This document shows, piece after piece, positions 7,380 to 15,001 of a stretch of DNA of 15,078 nucleotides. Origin of the DNA: Cymbomonas tetramitiformis. Its lineage: Eukaryota; Chlorophyta; Pyramimonadophyceae; Pyramimonadales; Pyramimonadaceae. The stretch covers positions 1 to 15,078 of the forward strand of contig LGRX02035383.1 of the NCBI GenBank assembly GCA_001247695.2. The letters are read 5' to 3'. Each line of letters opens with the position of its first letter. Positions within the stretch are counted from its first letter, which is position 1. The notes below the pieces were generated by a model. The model was not told where the DNA came from, did not search any database, and was given only the letters and a program-made list of their open reading frames with translations. The position numbers and the translations under genes are program-made.

Positions 7380-7427
7380 GATCCTTGTGGGAGGACCTAG
7401 AACGCTCTAGATCCTCCCACAAGGATC
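7380..7427. repeat. Subterminal hairpin at the left end of the transposon
   Basis: Arms 7380-7400 and 7407-7427 are inverted copies with one mismatch in 21 bases and a 6-base loop (AACGCT). The core GATCCTTGTGGGAGGA begins three bases inside the TIR. Subterminal repeats of this kind often bind transposase. Confidence 0.75.
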
Positions 7428-8169
7428 ACTTTTTCAATAATTTATTTGGGCGCCCCACGAGCTTTCTACAAGTTAACACCAAGGAATACTTTCCACATGG
7501 GACCTATATTAAGTAGTGTGGTGCGTGGTTTGACGAGAATCCATCATATATACTCCTAGCTAATGCATTTATAGCATGCCCCAACCAAATTTTGAACGGC
7601 TACGCTTTTTAAAGCTTCAAAACCGGGGTGTCTCTTCCATATTTTTTGGTCAATCGTATGTCGATCTTTTTCCACCATAGACGTGATATATCTCAAGGTA
7701 TGCATGTATATTAATCATATTCGGGTCGAAATACGACTTGGATAGTGTATATTGGACACATCACACGAACGCGGTAACATGGGTGAGATATACACATTCC
7801 TTAAGTATGGGGATAATTTCGCATTTTGGGCGTAAGTCTTGGTCCATTTTAAGCTTTGAGGCTAGATCTTTGCTTTGGTGAGCACTTTAGTACTTTAATA
7901 TGACTTCAAAGTCTCCCTGGGATTTTTGGGGGATTTTTTGAACGGTTCGAACTGCCGCTAGAGGTTCTAGAATGCAATTTTCAGATCCTAATTATGATGG
8001 AAATATTGAATTTCGACGGTACTACACCATGTCATGCGCATATGCGGCGATTAATCCGGCTAGTATTATATTAAAGGGCTTACACAATTAGTTTTGGTCA
8101 TACCCTCGAGGGTTAACAACATACGCACCAACCCGAGCTCGTGTAGCAAGGCCTAGAGTTGTCGGTACC

Positions 8170-8193
8170 CTAGATCCTTGTGGTAGGATCTAG
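8170..8193. repeat. Internal palindromic copy of the subterminal motif
   Basis: CTAGATCC and GGATCTAG form perfect 8-base arms around TTGTGGTA. This is the same motif as the left hairpin with one change, about 220 bp inside the right end. Confidence 0.65.
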
Positions 8194-8370
8194 CATTTTA
8201 ATTAAAATTCTGTGAAAGCACCCACCCAAACCACTCTAAGATTAAAGGTTAAAGCATCGACATTTCAAGCAAAAAAATGTTATAGATAATTCAAAAGGGT
8301 CATAGATATTGCCCCAAAGCATATGCCGGGCCATTATATACGATATACAAGGTCGCCATGCCCATTTGCG

Positions 8371-8394
8371 CTAGATCCTTGTGGGAGGATCTGG
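8371..8394. repeat. Subterminal motif at the right end of the transposon
   Basis: CTAGATCC, then TTGTGGGA, then GGATCTGG, lies six bases inside the right TIR. It is the counterpart of the left hairpin but present once, so the two ends are asymmetric. Confidence 0.65.
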
Positions 8395-8667
8395 ATTAAG
8401 GATAGTAGCCAATGAAATATGTATGCATGCACGCTACCTCGGAAGCCATTCGGAGGACGTTCGGAACGTCTTCCGCGCATCTTCCGAGTACATTCCGGTC
8501 AAGCTTATTCCGTGGATGCGTGTGACATGCTTGCGCAGGCTGATGAAAGGCCCCGTAGCACACCGCAATATGCCTCCCGCGCCCATCGATTTGGTGGGTG
8601 AGACGCAAGGGGACGACGCGGGGCCGCCGTTGGTATCACGTCCAACCGTGACCCCCTCCCCCCGGAG

Positions 8668-10279
8668 ATGCCAACACGAAGGTGCGAACCGGTTGGCACG
8701 GCATGCCCATATTATCTCCATGAAATATGTATGCATGCACGCTTCCGCGGATGCGTGTGACATGCTTGCGCAGGCTGATGAAAGGCCCCGTAGCACACCG
8801 CAATATGCCTCCCGCGCGCATCGATTTGGTGGGTGAGGCGCAAGGGGACGACGCGGGGCCGCCGTTGGTATCACGTCCAACCGTGGCCCCCTCCCCCCGG
8901 AGATGCCAACACGAAGGTGCGAACCCGTTGGCACGGCATGCCCTTATCTCCATGAAATATGTATGCATGCACGCTACCTCGGAAGCCATTCGCAAGACGT
9001 TCGGAACGTCTTCCGCGCATCTTCCGAGTACATTCCGGTCAATCTTATTCCGTGGATGCGTGTGCCATGCTTGCGCAGGCTGATGAAAGGCCCCGTAGTA
9101 GACCGCAATATGCCTCCCGCGCCCATCGATTTGGTGGGTGAGACGCAAGGGGACGACGCGGGGCCGCCGTTGGTATCACGTCCAACCGTGACCCCCTCCC
9201 CCCGGAGATGCCAACACGAAGGTGCGAACCGGTTGGCACGGCATGCCCATATTATCTCCATGAAAGATGTATGCATGCACGCTTCCGCCGTGGATGCGTG
9301 TGACATGCTTGCGCAGGCGGATGAAAGGCCCCGCAGCACACCGCAATATGCCTCCCGCGCCCATCGATTTGGTGGGTGAGACGCAAGGGGACGACGCGGG
9401 GCCGCCGTTGGTATCACGTCCAACCGTGGCCCCCTCCCCCCGGAGATGCCAACACGAAGGTGCGAACCCGTTGGCACGGCATGCCCTTATCTCCATGAAA
9501 TATGTATGCATGCACGCTACCTCGGAAGCCATTCGCAAGACGTTCGGAACGTCTTCCGCGCATCTTCCGAGTACATTCCGGTCAAGCTTATTCCGTGGAT
9601 GCGTGTGCCATGCTTGCGCAGGCTGATGAAAGGCCCCGTAGCACACCGCAATATGCCTCCCGCGCCCATCGATTTGGTGGGTGAGACGCAAGGGGACGAC
9701 GCGGGGCCGCCGTTGGTATCACGTCCAACCGTGACCCCCTCCCCCCGGAGATGCCAACACGAAGGTGCGAACCGGTTGCACGGCATGCCCATATTATCTC
9801 CATGAAATATGTATGCATGCACGCTTCCGCGGATGCGTGTGACATGCTTGCGCAGGCTGATGAAAGGCCCCGTAGCACACCGCAATATGCCTCCCGCGCG
9901 CATCGATTTGGTGGGTGAGGCGCAAGGGGACGACGCGGGGCCGCCGTTGGTATCACGTCCAACCGTGGCCCCCTCCCCCCGGAGATGCCAACACGAAGGT
10001 GCAAACCGGTTGGCACGGCATGCCCATATTATCTCCATGAAATATGTATGCCTGCACGCTACCTCGGAAGCCATTCGGAGGACGTTCGGAACGTCTTCCG
10101 CGCATCTTCCAAGTACATTCCGGTCAAGCTTATTCCGCGGATGCGTGTGACATGCTTGCGCAGGCTGATGAAAGGCCCCGTAGTAGACCGCAATATGCCT
10201 CCCACGCCCGTCGAGTTGGTGGGTGAGACGCAAGGGGACGACGGGGCCGCCGTTGGTATCACGTCCAACCGCGGGCCCG
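8668..10279 (+). repeat. Higher-order short-long dimer block of the satellite
   Basis: In this half the units alternate short-long-short-long-short-long. The dimers span 8668-9207 (540 bp), 9208-9750 (543 bp) and 9751 to the array end. Variants are shared by position: short units at 8668 and 9751 share CGCGCGCATCGATTTGG and GTGAGGCGC, while the one at 9208 carries GCAGGCGGATG. Expansion of a two-unit block by unequal exchange or gene conversion explains this. Confidence 0.75.
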
Positions 10280-10449
10280 GGATGGTGGTGTATGATTGTG
10301 GCGCGTGTCACTCATCCATGCGCTTCGTCATCATGAGGACACGGTCTCGACATAGGACTATGCTCAAACATATTGTATGCCTTCCGACGCTTCCGGAAGA
10401 GGCCGTGGACGACGATGAGCAACATCCCGATGGCGAGGAGTCGGATCAG
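10280..10449 (+). CDS. Possible exon remnant after the satellite, unknown
   Basis: The frame from the last satellite unit continues out of the array as GMVVYDCGACHSSMRFVI, a basic stretch with RTRSRHR, then an acidic LPEEAVDDDEQHPDGEESDQ and a TAG at 10465. A possible donor CAG|GTGTGC (GT at 10450) ends the acidic segment. The acidic tail is typical of linker sequence and may be genuine coding sequence, perhaps from the gene broken at 5271-6148, though no link can be shown. The minus strand across it reads as a hydrophobic peptide, an expected mirror of Asp/Glu-rich codons. No family is recognised. Confidence 0.25.
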
Positions 10450-10479
10450 GTGTGCAAATCCGGGTAGAAAGACCATCAT

Positions 10480-10560
10480 TCTCAGGTAACCCTCACGGAA
10501 GGTACCTGGAATATGTGCAGAAGGTCTTCCGCAAGTATCCTCCGCAATATCTATGATAGC
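10480..10560 (+). repeat. Dispersed CTTCC/GAAGG repeat fragment
   Basis: It contains ACGGAAGGTACCTGGAATATG, GCAGAAGGTCTTCCGCAAGT and ATCCTCCGCAAT. It is a diverged relative of the 173-bp repeat at 4886-5230, in the same order. Confidence 0.5.
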
Positions 10561-10570
10561 GCAGTCTGTC

Positions 10571-10634
10571 ATGACTGATGACTGATGACTGATGACTGAT
10601 GACTGATGACCGATGACCGATGACCTTCGGTCAT
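10571..10634 (+). repeat. 7-bp microsatellite ending in a small hairpin
   Basis: ATGACTG is repeated five times (10571-10605), then ATGACCG twice (10606-10619). It then ends ATGACC-TTC-GGTCAT (10620-10634), a perfect 6-base inverted repeat. No gene is evident here. Confidence 0.85.
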
Positions 10635-10784
10635 TCAGACTCTAACAAAAGACGTACCGAAGATGCACAATGAATACATATATGCATATGAAACAAACAC
10701 AAATACGTACACCGCTATTCAACCTAGTGATGGAATAGGGATATACCAAGAAGGAAGCCAAGAGTAACAAAAAATGTGGCTTAC

Positions 10785-10985
10785 CATTCTCAGGTTCCCT
10801 AGGAGCAGTTTCGGACGTTCGATGTCCGCGAAAGAAGTGGCTGACGTCTTCCACAGTCCACGACATCTTTTGTTTCGGTTGATTTCTCGACGCATGAAGT
10901 AGGGATAGCTGCAACGCACTATGATCATATCTTTCACAAAAGAATGCATGGATGTCATGGATATCGTCAGGGGTTGGCTTGGAGC
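10785..10985 (-). CDS. Minus-strand exon with SAM-like start, gene unknown
   Basis: On the minus strand the frame reads KPTPDDIHDIHAFFCERYDH, then KQKMSWTVEDVSHFFRGHR, and ends PREPEN at a strong donor (AATG|GTAAGC, GT at 10784-10783). The codon is split after base 1. A possible start is the ATG at 10866-10864 (A at -3), giving 27 codons plus one base. The upstream frame also stays open to 11019, with weak acceptor candidates near 10986 and 10978. WTVEDVxxFF resembles the first helix of SAM domains, which typically begin W(S/T)xEDV. Its phase matches the plus-strand exon at 4082, which resembles a SAM second half. No other exon on this strand is recognised. Confidence 0.4.
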
Positions 10986-11019
10986 CTTGGACCAGTAAAT
11001 AATAATAATAATAAAACAT

Positions 11020-11600
11020 TTACGCTAGCAAAGGGGACAAAGTCCTGAGAGTGCGGTATCCCTGCAAAGCAGGCTAGTGAAAACACCAGGGGCTACTCCC
11101 TCTACTATAGCGCGCCCACAAAGGGGCTCAACCCACTTTTCAGCAGGGTGACATCTAGAGAAAAAGCTAGGCGCTAAGCAAAAACTCTAGAAGATGGAGA
11201 AGCAGCCATGGCCGGGTGAGTGGAGGGGTGGCTGAATCTGAGCGGTGGGGAAGGTCGAAGAATTAAGGGGGTATTTGGAGACGTTGAGGAAGGGGTCGGG
11301 TGGGCGGGGGGAGGGGGTGGTGGGGGAGGGGAGGGGGGAGGGCCCTCCCCTAGGGGACGGGGAACCATCTTGTATTGCAAGACTTTTGAAAATTACTGCA
11401 GAAGGGTTTGAAGAAAGTCGTTTGATTGCTGCACAGCTTCTGTTTCTGTCATGGTCTCACTGCTCGAGATGTCAACTGTATGCGGGTCAGTGTTTAAGGT
11501 GGTAGTGGTGTTAACCAGTTTCCCTTGTCAGGCGTGGTCAACACTTCGGCGCTCGGATCATTTGGATTAGCGGACGAGTGAGGCATGGGTAGTGAGCGAA
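11020..11600. other. Region without a supported gene; very G-rich tract
   Basis: The stretch 11291-11342 is nearly pure purine on the plus strand, with at least seven G runs of three or more, so it is a strong G-quadruplex candidate. It is followed by the palindromes GAGGGCCCTC (11338-11347) and CCCCTAGGGG (11347-11356). Both strands are open across it, giving Gly-rich or Pro-rich frames, and neither can be preferred. An ATG at 11193 followed by a good donor-like CCGG|GTGAGT near 11214 could be a short first exon, but no second exon is identifiable. CCTGC-AAA-GCAGG at 11061-11073 is a small hairpin. Confidence 0.4.
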
Positions 11601-11621
11601 CTCTGAGGTGGGGCAACTACT

Positions 11622-11882
11622 CTAGGAGCGCGTGCGTGCTCGACCTCGTCCTGCTTTCTTACATCCATGGCGGTAGTCATGCGAGCGGTGGATGCGCTTT
11701 CCCTTAGCAGCAACTCGACAAACGACGCAGGTGATTGCTATCGCGCCACTCTTGACCGCTTGAACCACATTGCCGACTCGACTTGCGCGAAAGGGAGTTT
11801 TGATCTTCGGGCGTTTGTCGCGCTTGTTGCCGTTAGCACCCATTGAAACCTGCGAGAACATATCAAAGGAAAAGTTATGCAA
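11622..11882 (-). CDS. Possible small basic Cys/His-rich protein, minus strand
   Basis: The minus-strand frame from ATG 11882 encodes 86 residues. A second ATG at 11843 would give 73 residues starting MGANGNKRDKRPK. The protein is strongly basic, with TPFRASRVGNVVQAVKSG followed by CVVC, then HRSHDYRHGC within 21 residues. The Cys pair and His/Cys group could form a small zinc site. It ends in a basic GRGRARTRS. I do not recognise the family. CAG|GTTTC just before the second ATG could be a splice acceptor, so it may be an internal exon. It is divergent from the VTA1-like gene. The opposite strand gives no better frame. Confidence 0.35.
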   Translation of the reverse strand: MHNFSFDMFSQVSMGANGNKRDKRPKIKTPFRASRVGNVVQAVKSGAIAITCVVCRVAAKGKRIHRSHDYRHGCKKAGRGRARTRS

Positions 11883-11945
11883 TGAAAATTATATCTTGGC
11901 AGAGGTAGAAACCTATTTATGTTCTAGAACCAAAGCAACGATTAC

Positions 11946-11970
11946 TTACCTTACCTTACCTTACCTTACC
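11946..11970 (+). repeat. TTACC pentamer microsatellite
   Basis: Five perfect TTACC copies, followed by TTACT. It sits between the minus-strand ORF and the VTA1-like gene. Confidence 0.9.
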
Positions 11971-12117
11971 TTACTTTAAACAAACAAAAATCGAATCTCA
12001 ACGGGTGACACGAAGAAATGTCTGATCTGACGATCGCCAAACGATAACGACGACACGGACCGCCAGGTCCGGTCCGCCTCTGTTTGTATTCTTTCACTGC
12101 ACTGATTGTATTCTTTG

Positions 12118-12125
12118 TATAAATA
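12118..12125 (+). promoter_or_regulatory. TATA box candidate for the VTA1-like gene
   Basis: TATAAATA lies 428 bases before the VTA1-like ATG. It is the centre of the inverted repeat TTTGTAT-AA-ATACAAA (12112-12127 region), so a TATA-like element can be read on both strands and could serve a divergent pair with the minus-strand ORF at 11622-11882. A 5' UTR of roughly 400 bases would follow. Confidence 0.35.
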
Positions 12126-12458
12126 CAAAATATAAACGAATGATGAGACGATCGAACGATCAGATTTCAGATGGCATACAGGCCTAGCGGAGATCTCAAA
12201 ATTGAGATCGACCAAGCCTAGTATTTCTATGCAATTCAAGCGAAGGGTTCGTGCCTCGCTCGAAAGAGGTAAGAGCAGTCGAGTGACACCGGAGTAGGTT
12301 GAAGATGCAGTGACACTTTTCAACAGTTTCGAGTTTGAACGGGATCGGGGATGCGGACAGACCCGATTCACCGCTTGGAATTAAAATCTTCGTTCGATCG
12401 AAGGAATTAAGTGCATGCCGTCGGATGCTGGGATTAATTATTAAATTAAAGTGGAGAA

Positions 12459-12474
12459 GAGAGAGAGAGAGAGA
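12459..12474 (+). repeat. GA dinucleotide repeat in the probable 5' leader
   Basis: Eight GA copies about 80 bases before the ATG. GA-rich 5' leaders are common in plant housekeeping genes. Bases 12126-12552 hold no other supported feature. Confidence 0.8.
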
Positions 12475-12552
12475 CTTTAGAAACACAAACAGGCACGAGT
12501 TTCTAGTTTTTGCTGATCCATTTGTAACCCACCCTTCCCTTAGAGAAAAAAC

Positions 12553-14720
12553 ATGCCTGACGAGCAGGCTAAGATATTAATCCCTTATCTTCAACGAGCA
12601 GATGAAATCGCGAACCATGACCCTCTGATTGCTTACTACTGTCGTATGCACGCTGTGGAGGAAGGCGTAAAGATAACAGATCGGACAGATGAGACAACTC
12701 AGCTTCTGGTGGCTGTCATGAAACAGCTTGAAGCTGATAAAGAGAAGGTGCATTTTCCCGAACTCAAACCCCTAATATTTCAAAAATGAATGTTATTTCC
12801 CGTCGTACTTACGTGAAAACGGTGTCGCCAGGTTAATCCAAAGCCTGAGGACAAGACTCACTGCGAGGTACGCTCGGTGCAGTGAAGTTTTGGACAGAGC
12901 TTAACCAGCTGCTGACATACCACATACTGATATGTATGTGTGTATGTGTGTATATATATGTATATGCATTACATTGGCTACAGCGTACATTTTAGGCTTG
13001 AGTTATGTTATTTACCGCCTTTCCTATATTTCCTCGCGCAGACGCCGAGAGAAGGGTTCTTTCAAAATAAACGAAGGTTGTTTCAAACGAGAGTGGTCCC
13101 TCGATGTGTTTGTCTTCGCATCTTTCGCAGAGCTTTATTGCGATGTCACGACATTCTTTTAACCGCCTTTTATAGAAGTTGGATAGTTTGTAGCTTGCTC
13201 GCAATCCACTTACAGATACCCAAGTGACAGGACTTCGCGGTGAAAATCTTTGACCGCGCGGATGCTCAAGATCGCGCTGGGAAAGCAACTGCCAACACTG
13301 CGAAAGCGTTCTATGCGTCAACTATTTTCATGGAGGTAAGTCTCTCGTGAAGGAGAGGTACGTTTGCGTGTCGCGGCATATGCGAACGCAAGTCGAAACT
13401 GGATCCCATCCCTTACATTTAGGTGGGTGTATATGTTAGCTATCTCTTCGCTGAATCCGAGAACGACGCGAGGTCGTCTTTTTACATATGAATGCCACTG
13501 GCGAACCTCGGAGCATTATTTCTTGTGTAACCATTTTAATTTGAAGACGAATTGAAAACCCCAGATACGAGACTGGCTTTTCTTCGTAACCGTCTTCTTG
13601 CGTTGCAGGTCCTGCAGCAATTCGGAGAGGTGAATCCTGAGGTGGAGGCTCGACAAAAGTAAGTGAATATAGTCAGTTCTCACCTTCCCCTCTTATTTGC
13701 GTCGCTCTGACTTCCACGATCCCGTTTCCGCACCCCTCTCCAATACTGCTCGTAGCCGTACGCAACAAACCCTAAGTTCGAACGTATACCCCCCTGTTAT
13801 GAGCACTGTCAGGCTCGCTACGACGCTCAAGCGTGTTCGCCTGCCCTATCTAGGGTACACGCCAGGCCAAAGCAGACCGCCACGGCCGTTGTATAAGCGA
13901 ACTCGTCACTTTGGGCAGTACACGAGTCGTTTCGAGGGGCATGTGGTAATTGTCTGTGCCACCTACTGCTTGCAGGTACGCTGCGTGGAAGTCCGCAGAT
14001 ATTCGCAAGGCGCTGAGGGAAGGCAGGACGCCCACACCAGGACCTCCAGGGGGCGACGAAGCCAACGACGACGGGTATACCTGACTTTTCTCTTCGGCGC
14101 TCACCGCCCACAAACGAAGGCAGCGCGTGCCAAAGTGCCTCGTCTTTTCCGGCTTCGACCGAACCTAGATCGAACACCTGGCCGAGGGTAAAGGGATCCT
14201 GTGATGTGACATACAGCTGAAGTCACTGCGCGGGCATGGTTGACTTGGCTGGGCAGGTCGGCGGCCTCAATGCCCCCGTGGGCCATCCCTGGCACTGCAG
14301 CCCTTGCACCTGATACCACCACAGCAGCCGTAGACGCTCCAACGCCGCAGCCTCCCCAGGGATTCCCTCCACCGCCCTCCTCAGAGGGGGCTGCGCCAGG
14401 TACTCTCCACCTCCTCCCAGTATCTGGGGAGCGGAGCCGATAGGGGAATGATATGAACCTGCCGAACAAGAGACAGAGCCATGGTGTGGACTACACTCGG
14501 GTTGACCTCGAGGCGACGGTTGAAGTGGAGGCTTCACAATGAGCATAGTTCACTGCGAGTTGGATCATGGTTGCGGTGTGAGGTTGCAGTTGTTGTTTCA
14601 ACTTTCAGCATATGTGTGAAGATTGAGATCCTCTTCTTGAGAGTGCTTTTGCCTTTGGTATGCGGACCCGCAGGCGCAGGCTTCCCGCCGCCACCGACGT
14701 CGGAGGTGCTGAAACCTTAA
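12553..14720 (+). CDS. VTA1: VTA1/LIP5-like ESCRT regulator, seven visible exons
   Basis: VTA1/LIP5 stimulates the AAA ATPase Vps4 and binds ESCRT-III, aiding multivesicular-body sorting at endosomes. Exons by GT-AG junctions and phase: 12553-12747, 12832-12867, 13231-13335, 13609-13658, 13976-14074, 14257-14399 and 14674 onward. All joins keep frame. The start ATG is in AAAACATGCC context and begins the family N-terminus. Visible family marks are PYLQRADE and PLIAYYCR (exon 1), PEDKTHCE (exon 2), KIFDRADAQDRAG and NTAKAFYAS (exon 3), QQFGEVNPEVE (exon 4), and YAAWKSADIRKALREG with TPTPGPPGG (exon 5). These cover the N-terminal tandem MIT-like region, residues 1 to about 155. Exons 6 and 7 are Pro-rich linker, each with GFPPPPxSE. 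Read straight on, exon 7 stops at 14718-14720 after 224 residues. The Vps4-binding C-terminus is absent, so the gene probably splices on beyond exon 7 (for example from GAG|GTGCTG) and past the window. Confidence 0.9.
12930..12966 (+). repeat. TG/TA dinucleotide-rich microsatellite in intron 2
   Basis: Alternating ATGTGTGT and ATATATAT tracts in the 363-base intron between exons 2 and 3 of the VTA1-like gene. Confidence 0.8.
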
Positions 14721-15001
14721 CCTAGATGTGCCCGAGACCACCATTTGCTTGAGAACCCCGTCAGCCCGTTTGTAGGAAACGGAGGCAGGCGTTTGGTGTG
14801 TCAAACGTAGGCAACAGCGCTGGTCATTCCTGAGCTTCTTGGGCCGGACGTGACCTTGGCCGCTCGCCTCTTGCCGTCCCGCCCTCTGCCATGGGAGTTG
14901 CAAAAAGCGTGTTCATCGCTCTGTCCAGTGAAGTGTTAAAAAAGACACCATGAATCAACTTGGCACGAAGCCTTTCTGTAGAGCACAACCTTGACGGGAA
15001 G
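14721..15001. other. Gap, nothing recognised
   Basis: I see no exon with family resemblance to the VTA1 C-terminus, no RNA gene and no clear repeat here. It is most likely a downstream intron of the VTA1-like gene or its 3' flank. Confidence 0.4.

Larger units (their letters stand above)
7365..8411. mobile_element. Non-autonomous DNA transposon (12-bp TIRs, 4-bp TSD)
   Basis: The element starts TGGCTACTATCC (7365-7376) and ends with its exact reverse complement GGATAGTAGCCA (8400-8411). It is flanked by ATGA on both sides (7361-7364 and 8412-8415), a 4-bp target duplication of satellite sequence. Removing the element and one ATGA restores a satellite unit of exactly 305 bp. The 1047-bp element is more AT-rich than its surroundings and contains no ORF of 60 codons or more, so any transposase must act in trans. 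Subterminal hairpins built on GATCCTTGTGGGAGGATC lie just inside both ends. A 4-bp target duplication occurs in superfamilies such as Sola and Academ; TIR sequence alone does not decide among them. Confidence 0.85.
6149..10279 (+). repeat. Satellite array, 11 units of about 305 or about 235 bp
   Basis: Using ATGCC(A)ACACGAAGG as the unit start, units begin at 6149, 6454, 6759, 7005, 7312, 8668, 8903, 9208, 9446, 9751 and 9985. Lengths are 305, 305, 246, 307, 305 (after removing the transposon at 7365-8411), 235, 305, 238, 305, 234 and a last unit that ends near 10275-10279. Short units at 8668, 9208 and 9751 lack a segment of about 70 bp that begins ACCTCGGAAGCC and contains the palindrome AAGACGTTCGGAACGTCTT. 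The unit at 6759 has a different, overlapping deletion. Both strands have few stops, giving many overlapping open frames, but 305 is not a multiple of three and a stop recurs in every unit, so this is not read as protein-coding. Confidence 0.9.

Noticed and set aside
7160..7516. ORF crossing from the satellite into the transposon
   Set aside because: It is a chance chimera created by the insertion at 7365.
6149..10279. CRISPR-like array
   Set aside because: Units are 235 to 307 bp with no short repeat-spacer alternation; this is satellite DNA in a eukaryotic context.
10312..10572. Minus-strand ORF with a hydrophobic, membrane-like segment
   Set aside because: It is antisense to an Asp/Glu-rich stretch, and complementary codons of acidic residues automatically give hydrophobic ones.
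12196..12486. Minus-strand ORFs upstream of the VTA1-like gene
   Set aside because: They overlap each other in two frames, have no recognisable content and lie in the probable promoter and 5' leader.
13697..14191. 164-codon plus-strand ORF
   Set aside because: It covers intron 4 and exon 5 of the VTA1-like gene in the wrong frame. The correct exon frame has strong family similarity.
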